The translations under genes and the position numbers were made by a program. Shown one piece after another: positions 1-6,545 of a stretch of 10,784 nucleotides of DNA; position 1 is the stretch's first letter, and each line of letters opens with the position of its first letter. The DNA is from Bacteroidales bacterium UBA1176 (GTDB lineage: Bacteria > Bacteroidota > Bacteroidia > Bacteroidales > WCHB1-69). The stretch spans positions 1-10,784 of the forward strand of contig DBYW01000007.1 in NCBI GenBank assembly GCA_002311645.1. The letters run 5' to 3'. Below the pieces are notes generated by a model. That model was not told the origin of the DNA. It saw only the letters and a program-made list of their open reading frames with translations, and made no database searches.

Positions 1-18
1 GACGGGCGGAAGGTGCTG

Positions 19-53
19 CCGCCACAAATATGTGCACATGTGTACAGTGGCGG
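19..53. repeat. Inverted repeat just 3' of the ORF6N gene
   Basis: CCGCCAC (19-25) and GTGGCGG (47-53) form a perfect 7-bp inverted repeat with a 21-nt loop. The loop contains the palindrome TGTGCACA (31-38). The repeat lies directly after the ORF6N stop on the minus strand and could act as a transcript-end hairpin. No T-run follows it, so it is not a classical intrinsic terminator. Confidence 0.4.
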
Positions 54-56
54 GGA

Positions 57-692
57 TTAACGATGTAAAGTTTGTGGTGGTATCTTGAATCCTATCGGGT
101 TTTCCGGTTCCGTCTTCTTCTCGCGCAACTGATCCAATGCATCGTTGATGACTTCAATTTGCAAAGCGACCTCGCTGTTGAATTGCGACTGCAGTTGATT
201 GATGTCGTTCTGGTCGTGCAAAATCTCCTCAACGTGCGCGTTCAGTTGGTCAACTTTGTGGGAGAGCTGCTCGATTTTCAGGTCGTATGAGAGCATTGAA
301 GAGAGTGCCTGCCGCATTGCAATGAACGCACGCGTTACCATCACACTCATCTGTACAGCACTTGGACTCCGAAGGACGGAGGCGAGCATCACCGCCCCGT
401 GTTCCGTGAAGGCGTATGGGGTCGCTTTCTTTGGTCTCTTCTCAGGGTATGTCATCACAAATTGTGATGACATACTATATTTTTTCAAAAGAGCATTCCA
501 TTCTTCTTCGGTTAATTTGAACATAAAATCCTGAGGGAAGCGGTCTATATTTCGCTTTACTGCTTGGTTCAAAGATCGGGTTTCCACTCCGTAAATGGCT
601 GCCAAATCGTAATCTAACATAACTTTGACATCTCTTATGTCGTAGATGATGTCTTGGATGGAGTTGCCTGAGGGTAGAATATTATCTTTCAT
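57..692 (-). CDS. ORF6N domain-containing DNA-binding protein
   Basis: Predicted 211-aa DNA-binding protein. The N-terminal part (about residues 10-100) fits the ORF6N domain: it opens with IQDIIYDIRDVKVMLDYDLA, then AAIYGVETRSLNQAVKRN and RFPQDFMF, and ends with the hallmark PYAFTEHGAVMLASVL. A hydrophilic, probably coiled-coil segment follows (about 135-190), ending in NPIGFKIPPQ, a tail I associate with Bacteroidota ORF6N proteins. ORF6N domains are known from phage and mobile-element proteins and are thought to bind DNA; the target here is unknown. The reading frame extends upstream to a TTG at 722, but that codon overlaps the predicted -7 box at 720-727, so I chose the ATG at 692. The gene is monocistronic as far as the window shows. 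Odd point: a perfect 29-bp palindrome lies within the coding sequence, at about residues 72-82. Confidence 0.85.
   Translation of the reverse strand: MKDNILPSGNSIQDIIYDIRDVKVMLDYDLAAIYGVETRSLNQAVKRNIDRFPQDFMFKLTEEEWNALLKKYSMSSQFVMTYPEKRPKKATPYAFTEHGAVMLASVLRSPSAVQMSVMVTRAFIAMRQALSSMLSYDLKIEQLSHKVDQLNAHVEEILHDQNDINQLQSQFNSEVALQIEVINDALDQLREKKTEPENPIGFKIPPQTLHR
447..475. repeat. Perfect 29-bp palindrome inside the ORF6N coding sequence
   Basis: GTATGTCATCACAA (447-460), a single central A (461), and TTGTGATGACATAC (462-475): two 14-bp arms that are exact reverse complements. On the minus strand it encodes the M-S-S-Q-F-V-M-T-Y stretch of the ORF6N protein, just before the conserved PYAFTEHG motif. 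It has the shape of an operator or recombination site, or of a cruciform or mRNA hairpin. Its function is unknown. Confidence 0.9.
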
Positions 693-719
693 CTTTAATT
701 CATTATTATTTTTTATCTG

Positions 720-727
720 CAAAATTA
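720..727 (-). promoter_or_regulatory. Predicted -7 element for the ORF6N gene
   Basis: The minus strand reads TAATTTTG, an exact match to the Bacteroidota -7 consensus TAnnTTTG. It lies 27 bp upstream of the chosen ATG (692) and would give a leader of roughly 20 nt. No convincing -33 TTTG was found. The region is AT-rich, so a chance match is possible. Confidence 0.45.
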
Positions 728-915
728 CAAAATCAAAACAAAGAAATCAAGGGCAAGTGTTATTTAAATCATTAAAAATCAAAACGATAAAAATGACATT
801 TTTCAATATAAAAGATGCCGTTTTGGTGAAGAAAATTACAAATTGCAGAAAATGCACAAAACCTCACTTGTCCACGAAACGGGTGTGCCATCTGGAATTT
901 TGGAAGATTCTGGAC

Positions 916-945
916 GTATGGGTGCATTTTCCGTTCACCCCATAC
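916..945. terminator. Stem-loop downstream of the flavoprotein operon, possible terminator
   Basis: GTATGGGTG (916-924) pairs with CACCCCATAC (936-945) as a 9-bp stem with one bulged base and an 11-nt loop. It starts about 60 nt beyond the flavoprotein stop on the minus strand, where the gmk operon transcript would end. There is no T-tract after it on either strand, so the terminator role is inferred from position and stem strength only. Confidence 0.35.
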
Positions 946-1004
946 CACACCGCAGGGCCGTATATTGCGCACGTGCAGACCAAGGTGTGAGCGTGGTGAG
1001 GAAT

Positions 1005-2105
1005 CTACAACGATTGTGCAATCACAATGGCACTGGCGAAGGCGAAGAAGAGATTATAGCCACCACAAAGGCCGTCCACATCGATCATCTCGCCGGCAGC
1101 ACAAAGGCCCGGAAAACGCTTCAAGGCAAAATGCTCGTCCACTTCGCTGAGGTCTATGCCTCCGTGGCACACCTGCGCGAATTCCAATCCGTATGGCTCC
1201 AATATTGTCCATTTCATTTTTTTAACATCGAAAGGATGCTGCTCATACCAGGCGTTCAGTTTAGGATGCAAAATGCCCTTCAGTGAACCGAAGTCCCTTT
1301 TATACTGTTCAATATCCACCTCACAATCGGGAAGCAGGTTGAGTTCTATCTCACAATTCCGTTTATCGGCCAAGCGGTTGTAATAGGCGGACAGATTGAG
1401 GATGACGATGCCGGAAATACCGTCATCTTTAAAGGTTACTTCCCCTTTCTCCTTATGAATCAACTCATTATTATGATACAAGGCCGCCTCCACCTTCACA
1501 CGGCAGCCCGAGAGCCGACGGGGATAACGGGCCAGTTTGAAGCCCACCAAGGAGGGCTCCAACGGACAGGTTTTCAAGTTAAAGTCTGTTAAAAAGGCAT
1601 TATGGCGTTCTTGGCGCGCCTGGGGCAAACTGGCCGACGAGCCCGTGGCGAGCACCACAGCGTCGAAGGGAACGGGATAGTCGTTGATATGCCATTGCGA
1701 GCCCTGGCGGGAGATTTTCCGCACCTCGTATTCCAATTCCGTATGGAGATTCGGCGCATCGGGCGACCAAAGGACATCGACCACGGTTTGGGAAAATTGC
1801 GTGACGGGATATACCCTACCCTCCTCATCGGCGGCCAGCAGCAACCCCATTGCCTCGAAAGTCCTCCATAATTTCTCAGGACCGACCTTATTCAGCAGGG
1901 AGCGTATAAAATCGGGGTGATTATAGCATTCCGGGGTGACGTTTTGGTTGAAGAGGTTGGCGCGACCGCCACCGGAGGCGCGCACCTTGAAGCCCACCTT
2001 GGACGACTGCTCGAAAAGGCAGGTTTGCATATCGGTCCTGTCCGCCAACAGCTTGGCGAGGAGAAGCCCGGAGGCACCGGCACCGATGATGGCTATGCGT
2101 TTCAT
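1005..2105 (-). CDS. BaiN/HI0933-family NAD(P)/FAD-dependent oxidoreductase
   Basis: 366-aa predicted flavoprotein of the HI0933/YhiN/BaiN family. The FAD-binding dinucleotide motif GAGASG lies at residues 8-13 within IAIIGAGASGLLLAKLL. The family motif appears as VRASGGGRANLFN (41-53), a second nucleotide-binding strand as VVLATG (160-165), and GEVTFKDDGISG at about 231-242. The C-terminal FAD-contact block GEMIDVDGLCGGYN is at 338-351. At 366 residues it is somewhat shorter than the roughly 400 common in the family, but no hallmark motif is missing. The frame stays open far upstream, but that part is antisense-like sequence within the preceding gene. The ATG at 2105 starts directly at the FAD motif and overlaps the upstream stop as ATGA. 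Members are mostly uncharacterised; some gut Firmicutes members act on bile-acid intermediates, which cannot be inferred here. Third gene of the gmk operon. Confidence 0.9.
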   Translation of the reverse strand: MKRIAIIGAGASGLLLAKLLADRTDMQTCLFEQSSKVGFKVRASGGGRANLFNQNVTPECYNHPDFIRSLLNKVGPEKLWRTFEAMGLLLAADEEGRVYPVTQFSQTVVDVLWSPDAPNLHTELEYEVRKISRQGSQWHINDYPVPFDAVVLATGSSASLPQARQERHNAFLTDFNLKTCPLEPSLVGFKLARYPRRLSGCRVKVEAALYHNNELIHKEKGEVTFKDDGISGIVILNLSAYYNRLADKRNCEIELNLLPDCEVDIEQYKRDFGSLKGILHPKLNAWYEQHPFDVKKMKWTILEPYGLEFAQVCHGGIDLSEVDEHFALKRFPGLCAAGEMIDVDGLCGGYNLFFAFASAIVIAQSL

Positions 2106-2905
2106 TCCGCGTCCTCTTTTAAAAAACGGTGCAACGATTTTTGCAATTCCAGGAACAGCTTGGAGCCGGAGACCACAATCTCGCCGCCGAAGAGCCAGTT
2201 GTCGCCGCCGGAGAAGTCGGAGACGAGGGCGCCCGCCTGCTGGCAGATGAAGGTGCCGGCAGCCACATCGTAGGGTTTCATCCCGTACTCGAAATAGCCG
2301 TCGCAGCGTCCGCAGGCCACATAGACAAGGTCGGTGGCGGCGGAACCCAGGCGGCGCAGTCCGTGTGTGTGCTGCATCGACCACTCCATATAGCGCATAA
2401 AGGGCTTCAGGATGGAGAAATCGGAGTACGGGAAGCCCGTCGCGAGCAGCGAAGCGTCGAGGTTCGGGCAATCCGTGACGCGGATGGGCATACCGTTCAT
2501 ATAGGCCTTGCCGCCCTTGTAGGCATAGAAGCACTCGTCGCGGCCAATTTCGTACACCACCCCGACTACAATCTCCTCATCCTCGCGCAGCGCGATGCTG
2601 ATGGCCGTGGGGGGCAGACCGTGGATGAAATTGGTGGTGCCGTCAAGCGGATCGACAATCCAGTTGTAGTGCTCGGCCAGCACGGTCTCGGTCTTCTCCT
2701 CCGCGATAAAGCCAGCCTCGGGCTCCAGTTCCTTCAGGCGGGCCACGATAGTTTTTTCCGACTGTTTGTCAAACTGCGTCACATAGTCGTGCACGCCCTT
2801 GGCCTCCATATTGACGGTGTCGAGTCGCTGGCGCTCGCTCCAAAGCCAGACACCCACCTGACGGGCCAACAGGCAAACCTGTTCACATATATTCTGATAA
2901 TCCAT
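2102..2905 (-). CDS. Inositol monophosphatase family protein
   Basis: 267-aa member of the Mg2+-dependent inositol monophosphatase (SuhB/IMPase) phosphatase superfamily. Metal-site motifs are intact: IAEE (E69/E70), WIVDPLDGTTNFIHG (D85, D88, with T90) and PYDVAAG (D213), which takes the place of the usual WDxAAG. The substrate-side segment KGVHDYVTQFDKQSE near residue 36 is also typical. Length is normal for the family. Likely substrates are inositol-1-phosphate or related sugar phosphates; CysQ-type 3'-phosphoadenosine phosphatases share the fold and cannot be fully excluded, though the sequence reads more like SuhB. It lies 5 bp after gmk and shares a 4-bp stop/start overlap with the flavoprotein gene, so the three are almost certainly co-transcribed. 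Confidence 0.93.
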   Translation of the reverse strand: MDYQNICEQVCLLARQVGVWLWSERQRLDTVNMEAKGVHDYVTQFDKQSEKTIVARLKELEPEAGFIAEEKTETVLAEHYNWIVDPLDGTTNFIHGLPPTAISIALREDEEIVVGVVYEIGRDECFYAYKGGKAYMNGMPIRVTDCPNLDASLLATGFPYSDFSILKPFMRYMEWSMQHTHGLRRLGSAATDLVYVACGRCDGYFEYGMKPYDVAAGTFICQQAGALVSDFSGGDNWLFGGEIVVSGSKLFLELQKSLHRFLKEDAE

Positions 2906-2910
2906 AATCC

Positions 2911-3480
2911 TTATTTTTCTTCCAGAAAATCCCGCACCAAGTCAATCATCTCCTGCTGGGCGGTCTTCAAATCGTCATTCAGCACAATCCTGTCGAACTG
3001 TCGTGCGAAGGAGAGCTCGTATTCCGCTTTGGCCAACCGTTTTTTCAGCGACGCGTCGTTCTCGGTGCCGCGGTTTTTCAGCCGGTTTTCAAGTTCCTCC
3101 ATTGTCGGAGGCTCGATGAATACCGAAAGGGCCTCGTCACCGTAGAATTTCTTGATGTTGAGGCCGCCGAGCACATCTACATCGAAGATAACAGCCTGCC
3201 CGTTGCTCCAGATGCGTTCCACTTCGCTTTTGAGGGAGCCGTAGAACTGGTCGGTATAGACCTCCTGCCATTCCAGGAACTCGTCGTTGGCGAGGCGCTC
3301 CTTGAATTGCTCGGGGGTGAGGAAATAGTAGTCTTTCCCGTCAATCTCATAATCCCGCTTGGGGCGGGTGGTGGCGGAAATGGAGAACTTGAGGGCAGGC
3401 ACTTGTTCCAGGAGGTGCCGGACGATGGAGGTTTTGCCAGCGCCGGAGGGGGCGGATACGATGATGACTTTTCCTTGCAT
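2911..3480 (-). CDS. gmk: Guanylate kinase
   Basis: 189-aa cytosolic enzyme phosphorylating GMP to GDP with ATP, an essential step of guanine nucleotide synthesis and salvage. The P-loop is SAPSGAGKTS (residues 9-18). The GMP-binding block SATTRPKRDYEIDGKDYYF (35-53) provides R39, R42 and E45, and YGSLKSEVE starts at 80. FDVDVLGG (99-106) is the Walker B-like strand, and the lid around residues 137-160 contains NRGTENDASLKKRLAKAE. Length is standard. In the GMP block the usual R-x-G-E is R-D-Y-E, a small deviation that leaves the ligand residues in place. First gene of a three-gene minus-strand operon, with an exact -7 box 22 bp upstream of the ATG. Confidence 0.96.
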   Translation of the reverse strand: MQGKVIIVSAPSGAGKTSIVRHLLEQVPALKFSISATTRPKRDYEIDGKDYYFLTPEQFKERLANDEFLEWQEVYTDQFYGSLKSEVERIWSNGQAVIFDVDVLGGLNIKKFYGDEALSVFIEPPTMEELENRLKNRGTENDASLKKRLAKAEYELSFARQFDRIVLNDDLKTAQQEMIDLVRDFLEEK

Positions 3481-3501
3481 AACACGAGATTTTCAAGGGT
3501 G

Positions 3502-3509
3502 CAAAGATA
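3502..3509 (-). promoter_or_regulatory. Predicted -7 element of the gmk operon
   Basis: The minus strand reads TATCTTTG, an exact TAnnTTTG match, 22 bp upstream of the gmk ATG. The implied leader is only about 15 nt. It is separated by 13 bp from the opposing -7 box of the thioesterase gene, so the two promoters must overlap. Confidence 0.65.
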
Positions 3510-3522
3510 CTCCTTTTTTTGC

Positions 3523-3530
3523 TATTTTTG
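3523..3530 (+). promoter_or_regulatory. Predicted -7 element of the acyl-ACP thioesterase gene
   Basis: TATTTTTG, an exact TAnnTTTG match, ends 23 bp before the ATG at 3554. It faces away from the gmk promoter. The -33 region of each promoter would fall on or near the other's start site, which implies mutual interference or shared control. Confidence 0.6.
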
Positions 3531-3553
3531 CCGCCCTATCTGAAAAACCGTCT

Positions 3554-4306
3554 ATGCAGCACTTAGAGAATACCTTCCACAAGCAAATCGCCATCGACTC
3601 CTATATGGTGGATGAAAAACTCCGCCTGTTCCCCACCTTTCTGTTTTTCCTGATGCAGGATGTGGCCGTGCGGCACGTTGACCACGTCGGTGTCGGCTGG
3701 GAGTATCTGCACCAGTTCAATATGTTCTGGGCCTTGTCGCGCATCGATGTGGAGATTCTGCGCCGCCCGAAATGGCACGAAACCGTGGAAATCTCCACGT
3801 GGGGCAAGAAGCACAACTTCCTCATCCAGCCCCGTGACCATATCGTGGAAAGTTTGGATGGCGAGGTCTTAGTGCGCGCCACCTCCAACTGGGTGCTGCT
3901 TGACACAGAAGGCAAGCCCCACCAATTAGACGAAATCGAGTCGCTGCTCCGCAACCAGCACGACCTGCACGCCATCGAGCGCCCGGCCACGCGCCTGCGC
4001 ACCAGTGCCGTCACAGACGACGAGCCCGTTTTCCACCCTGTTCTCTATTCGCATATCGATATGAACAGCCACGTCAACAACTCCTATTATGTGCAATGGG
4101 CAATGAACGAGTTCTCGCCGGAATTCCACAACCGGCACGAGCTTTCGCTCATCTCCCTGAACTACCTGCAACAGATGCGCAGCGACGACGGGTATGGCAT
4201 CTACCGCAAGGAGGTCGCCCCGAACGATTTTCTCCTCTCTATCGTCTCCAAAAGCACCAAAGAGGAGGTTTGCCGCGTGCGGACCGTCTGGAAAGAAAAT
4301 CTGTAA
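3554..4306 (+). CDS. Acyl-ACP thioesterase (FatA/FatB-like)
   Basis: 250-aa cytosolic thioesterase predicted to hydrolyse acyl-ACP and release free fatty acids. It shows the double hot-dog layout of the bacterial acyl-ACP thioesterase family (PF01643). The first hot-dog covers about residues 5-125, with FWALSRIDVEILRRPKWHETV and then RATSNWVLLDTEGKPH. The second covers about 158-250 and carries the active-site block HIDMNSHVNNSYYVQW (D169, N171, H173), matching the D-x-N-x-H arrangement of plant Fat enzymes. The ORF is open further upstream, but that part is antisense to gmk and crosses its promoter; the ATG at 3554 is placed correctly behind a -7 box. Chain-length specificity cannot be read from sequence. 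The gene converges on thiD with 7 bp between the stops. Confidence 0.92.
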   Translation: MQHLENTFHKQIAIDSYMVDEKLRLFPTFLFFLMQDVAVRHVDHVGVGWEYLHQFNMFWALSRIDVEILRRPKWHETVEISTWGKKHNFLIQPRDHIVESLDGEVLVRATSNWVLLDTEGKPHQLDEIESLLRNQHDLHAIERPATRLRTSAVTDDEPVFHPVLYSHIDMNSHVNNSYYVQWAMNEFSPEFHNRHELSLISLNYLQQMRSDDGYGIYRKEVAPNDFLLSIVSKSTKEEVCRVRTVWKENL

Positions 4307-4313
4307 AAAGCGT

Positions 4314-5114
4314 TTAGCGCAGCGTGTGCAGATGCCAGACAGGGCCGTGACCGTGGCCGATTTCCATACCGGCGCCTTGCCGGATGGCTTCTGTAAGATA
4401 GGATTTGGCCGACTGCACGGCCGATTCAAGAGTTTCGCCCTTGCCCAGAAATGTGGCAATGGCCGACGACAAGGTGCAGCCTGTTCCGTGAAGATTCCTC
4501 GTCTCTATTTTCGCATCAGAGAAGCGCGACAAATGTCCGTCTGCGAAAAGCACATCGCACATCTCGCCGCCCTCCAGATGGCCGCCCTTCACCAGCACAC
4601 CCGTATGATGTTTCAGGGCCAATTCTTCTGCAGCCTTTTCCATCTCGGATGTCTCTTTCACTGGCCTGTCCACCAACAAGCTCACCTCGTGCAGATTGGG
4701 GGTTATCAGCGTGCTGAGCGGGAAGAGCTCCTGCTTGATGATGTCCACGGTCTCCTCGGCCATCAGGCGGCAGCCGGAGGTGGAAACCATCACGGGGTCA
4801 TAGACCACGAGGCGAGGCTGGTGACGGCGCAGGCCGTCAGCGATGGCCCGCACGATGTCGGGATCGTTGACCATCCCGATTTTCACGGCGTCAACCGACA
4901 AGTCGGTCATCACTGAGTCGATTTGGGTGATGACCATTTCAGGCGTCACGGGCAGAACGCCCTGCACGCCCATCGTGTTCTGAGCAGTGATGGCCGTGAT
5001 GACGGAGGCCGCGTAGCCCCCCAAGGCGGATATGGTTTTGATGTCGGCCTGAATGCCGGCACCGCCGGAACAGTCCGAACCGGCAATGGTGAGAATGATG
5101 ACGGGATTCTTCAT
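4314..5114 (-). CDS. thiD: Bifunctional hydroxymethylpyrimidine kinase/phosphomethylpyrimidine kinase
   Basis: 266-aa ribokinase-fold enzyme that phosphorylates HMP to HMP-P and then to HMP-PP, the pyrimidine half of thiamin. Visible motifs: AGSDCSGGAGIQADIKT at 11-27 (substrate binding), YDPVMVSTSG (105-114), LITPNLHE (137-143), VLVKGGH (173-179), the anion-hole/catalytic HGTGCTLSSAIA (209-220, Cys213), and GHGHGPV near the C-terminus. Length is normal. The frame is open upstream to 5339, but that extension overlaps the preceding gene; the ATG at 5114 opens directly on the conserved MKNPVIILTIAGSD strand, 7 bp after the stop of the ThiE/TenI-like gene. Last gene of the thiF > ThiE-like > thiD operon. 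Confidence 0.96.
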   Translation of the reverse strand: MKNPVIILTIAGSDCSGGAGIQADIKTISALGGYAASVITAITAQNTMGVQGVLPVTPEMVITQIDSVMTDLSVDAVKIGMVNDPDIVRAIADGLRRHQPRLVVYDPVMVSTSGCRLMAEETVDIIKQELFPLSTLITPNLHEVSLLVDRPVKETSEMEKAAEELALKHHTGVLVKGGHLEGGEMCDVLFADGHLSRFSDAKIETRNLHGTGCTLSSAIATFLGKGETLESAVQSAKSYLTEAIRQGAGMEIGHGHGPVWHLHTLR

Positions 5115-5121
5115 TATTCTG

Positions 5122-5718
5122 CTATTTGGATTGGATGGTTTGCAATAATTGATGGAAATGAGGTATAAACTCGGCCCCTTTTCGGTTCCATACATCGCCC
5201 AGCAGGGCCACGCCTCCGAAACCAAAGGACTTGACTTCGGGAATGTTGTCGGCGCAGATGCCGCCGAGGGCCACGACCTTTTCGTCGATGAGACCGCGCG
5301 ACCGGGCATCTTGCAGCTGTTCAGCGGTAAAGTGCGCACCGTAGCCCTCTTTGGAGATGCTGTCGTAAATGGGACTCAGGAAAACATAGTCGCACGAAGG
5401 CTTCCACTCCTCCACCTCCTGCAGTGAGTGGCACGAGCGGCTGATGTGACCGTGGTATCCCTCAGGTGCCACTGGGTTGCGCGCATTGAGATGGATGCCT
5501 TTTAACCGGTATTTTTCCACCAATTCAAAATGCTCGTGCAGGACTATTCGGTTCCTGAAGGGCTCGGACACGGATTGCAACAGATGCTCCATCTCATCGC
5601 TGGAAGAGTGGGGTTTGCGAAGGTGCAGAATCTCCAAACCCGCCTCAAACAATGCATTGACGGAGGCGGCTTCATCGGCAAGGAATGCCGGAGATGTGAT
5701 AACAATCAATTTCATCAT
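5122..5718 (-). CDS. ThiE/TenI-family protein (thiamine phosphate synthase-like)
   Basis: 198-aa TIM-barrel protein of the thiamine phosphate synthase/TenI superfamily. Recognisable strands are LHLRKP (31-36), GIHLNARN (74-81), SRSCHSLQEVEEW (93-105), CDYVFLSPIYDSISKEGYGA (109-128) and VVALGGI (148-154). ThiE joins HMP-PP and thiazole phosphate; TenI is the related thiazole tautomerase without synthase activity. In ThiE the barrel carries a VNDR-like strand and a GQ(E/D)D motif, with Asp residues that help hold Mg-pyrophosphate. Here the equivalent strands read VLHEHFELVEK and HLNARNP, so those acids are missing, and the SCHSLQEVEEW stretch resembles TenI. Synthase activity is therefore uncertain, and I give no gene symbol. 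The gene lies 14 bp after thiF and 7 bp before thiD, so a thiamin role is secure. ATGs at 5718 and 5715 are equally possible starts. Confidence 0.85.
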   Translation of the reverse strand: MMKLIVITSPAFLADEAASVNALFEAGLEILHLRKPHSSSDEMEHLLQSVSEPFRNRIVLHEHFELVEKYRLKGIHLNARNPVAPEGYHGHISRSCHSLQEVEEWKPSCDYVFLSPIYDSISKEGYGAHFTAEQLQDARSRGLIDEKVVALGGICADNIPEVKSFGFGGVALLGDVWNRKGAEFIPHFHQLLQTIQSK

Positions 5719-5732
5719 ACCCGAATCAGGTG

Positions 5733-6437
5733 TTAAAAATCGTAAATAGCCGACTCCATCGTGCGCAGGTCGATAGTCCAGAGCTTGCCAATCAAAGGTT
5801 CGCCTATGCCGGTGATGAGTTTGATGGCTTCGGTGGCTGCCACGCTGCCCACGATGGCGGGTGTGGTACCGAGCACGCCCTTGTCGCGGATGTCGGTGGG
5901 TTGCACCACAGAGTCTTCGGGATATAGCATCCGATACGAGCGAGGGTTGTCACCGGCGCTGAACACGGACACTTGCCCCTCAAAGCCCTTGATGGCGCCA
6001 AAGACGTAGGGTTTGTGCGCTTCGAGGCAGGCATCGTTCAGCAGGTAGCGAGTGGCGAAGTTGTCGCAGCCATCCAGCACCAGATCGTAGTGGGCCACGA
6101 TGTCGGCCACATTGTCTTGGGTGAGGCGGAACGGGTAGGTGTTAATTTTCACGTCGCTGTTGAGCGCGTGCAGGCGGCGGGTGGCACACTCGGCTTTGGA
6201 AAGGCCCACCTCCTCTTCGGTGTAGAGAATCTGCCGTTGCAGGTTGCTGATGCTCACCACATCGTCGTCCACGAGGCCTAAAGTGCCCACGCCCGCGGCG
6301 GTGAGATAGATGGAGGCGGGAGAGCCCAAGCCCCCCACGCCCACGACGAGCACTTTGGCGTTCATTATCTTTTGCTGGCCCAACTCTCCAAGTTCGGGCA
6401 GCACAGTTTGTCGGAGGTATCTTTCGGTCATTTCCAT
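5733..6437 (-). CDS. thiF: ThiF/MoeB/HesA-family adenylyltransferase
   Basis: 234-aa E1-like enzyme, expected to adenylate the C-terminal glycine of the sulfur carrier ThiS for thiazole synthesis. Motifs: RYLRQTVLPELGELGQQK (6-23), the nucleotide-binding VGVGGLGSP (32-40), VDDDVVSISNLQRQ (56-69) with the arginine finger, K81 in GLSKAE, DGCDNFATRYLLND (122-135), and GVLGTTPAIVGSVAATEAIKL (187-207). The assignment to ThiF rather than MoeB rests on the downstream ThiE/TenI-like gene and thiD. The protein has only three cysteines (84, 124, 137). It lacks the two CxxC zinc pairs and the Cys-Arg dipeptide before GV(L/V)G that E. coli ThiF uses for the acyl-disulfide step; the equivalent stretch is TDIRDKGVLG. 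It ends early, at MESAIYDF. The ATG encoding Met3 is an alternative start. No TPP riboswitch was found upstream. Confidence 0.9.
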   Translation of the reverse strand: MEMTERYLRQTVLPELGELGQQKIMNAKVLVVGVGGLGSPASIYLTAAGVGTLGLVDDDVVSISNLQRQILYTEEEVGLSKAECATRRLHALNSDVKINTYPFRLTQDNVADIVAHYDLVLDGCDNFATRYLLNDACLEAHKPYVFGAIKGFEGQVSVFSAGDNPRSYRMLYPEDSVVQPTDIRDKGVLGTTPAIVGSVAATEAIKLITGIGEPLIGKLWTIDLRTMESAIYDF

Positions 6438-6545
6438 TTGTAATCAATTGAAAATTTGCAATAATAATTCTGTTGTTTTCCAAACGTTTCCACCGCTATA
6501 GAGAGGTGAGAAATTCGGACAACACCACTCTCTCATACGACGCGG

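Larger units (their letters stand above)
693..1004. other. Gene-free interval between the ORF6N gene and the BaiN-like flavoprotein gene
   Basis: No credible coding sequence in about 310 bp. The part nearest the ORF6N gene is very AT-rich and carries its predicted promoter, an 11-bp direct repeat AAAATCAAAAC (729-739 and 775-785) and a small palindrome AAAAATG-A-CATTTTT (789-803). The part nearest the flavoprotein gene is of ordinary composition and holds a strong stem-loop at 916-945. Confidence 0.6.

Noticed and set aside
1..39. Possible start of a minus-strand gene (MCTYLWRQHLPPV) running off the left edge.
   Set aside because: Only 13 codons are visible, they lie in an inverted repeat, and there is no promoter match. 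Too little to support a gene.
789..803. Small palindrome AAAAATG-A-CATTTTT upstream of the ORF6N gene.
   Set aside because: It sits in very AT-rich DNA where such symmetry arises easily, and it lies well upstream of the -7 box. Not enough to call an operator.
2106..2534. N-terminal extension of the flavoprotein reading frame by about 143 codons.
   Set aside because: The extension is Arg/Leu/Pro-rich and is an out-of-frame reading of the inositol-monophosphatase gene. The FAD motif starts right after the ATG at 2105, which overlaps the upstream stop as ATGA.
2129..3145. Long plus-strand open frame of 338 codons.
   Set aside because: It is antisense to the inositol-monophosphatase and gmk genes, which carry complete family motifs. 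Long antisense frames are common in GC-biased coding DNA.
3359..3553. Upstream extension of the thioesterase frame.
   Set aside because: It is antisense to gmk and crosses both predicted promoters. The ATG at 3554 is behind a -7 box and starts the family homology.
5115..5339. N-terminal extension of the thiD reading frame by 75 codons.
   Set aside because: It lies wholly within the ThiE/TenI-like gene in another frame and has no similarity to kinases. The ATG at 5114 begins the conserved domain.
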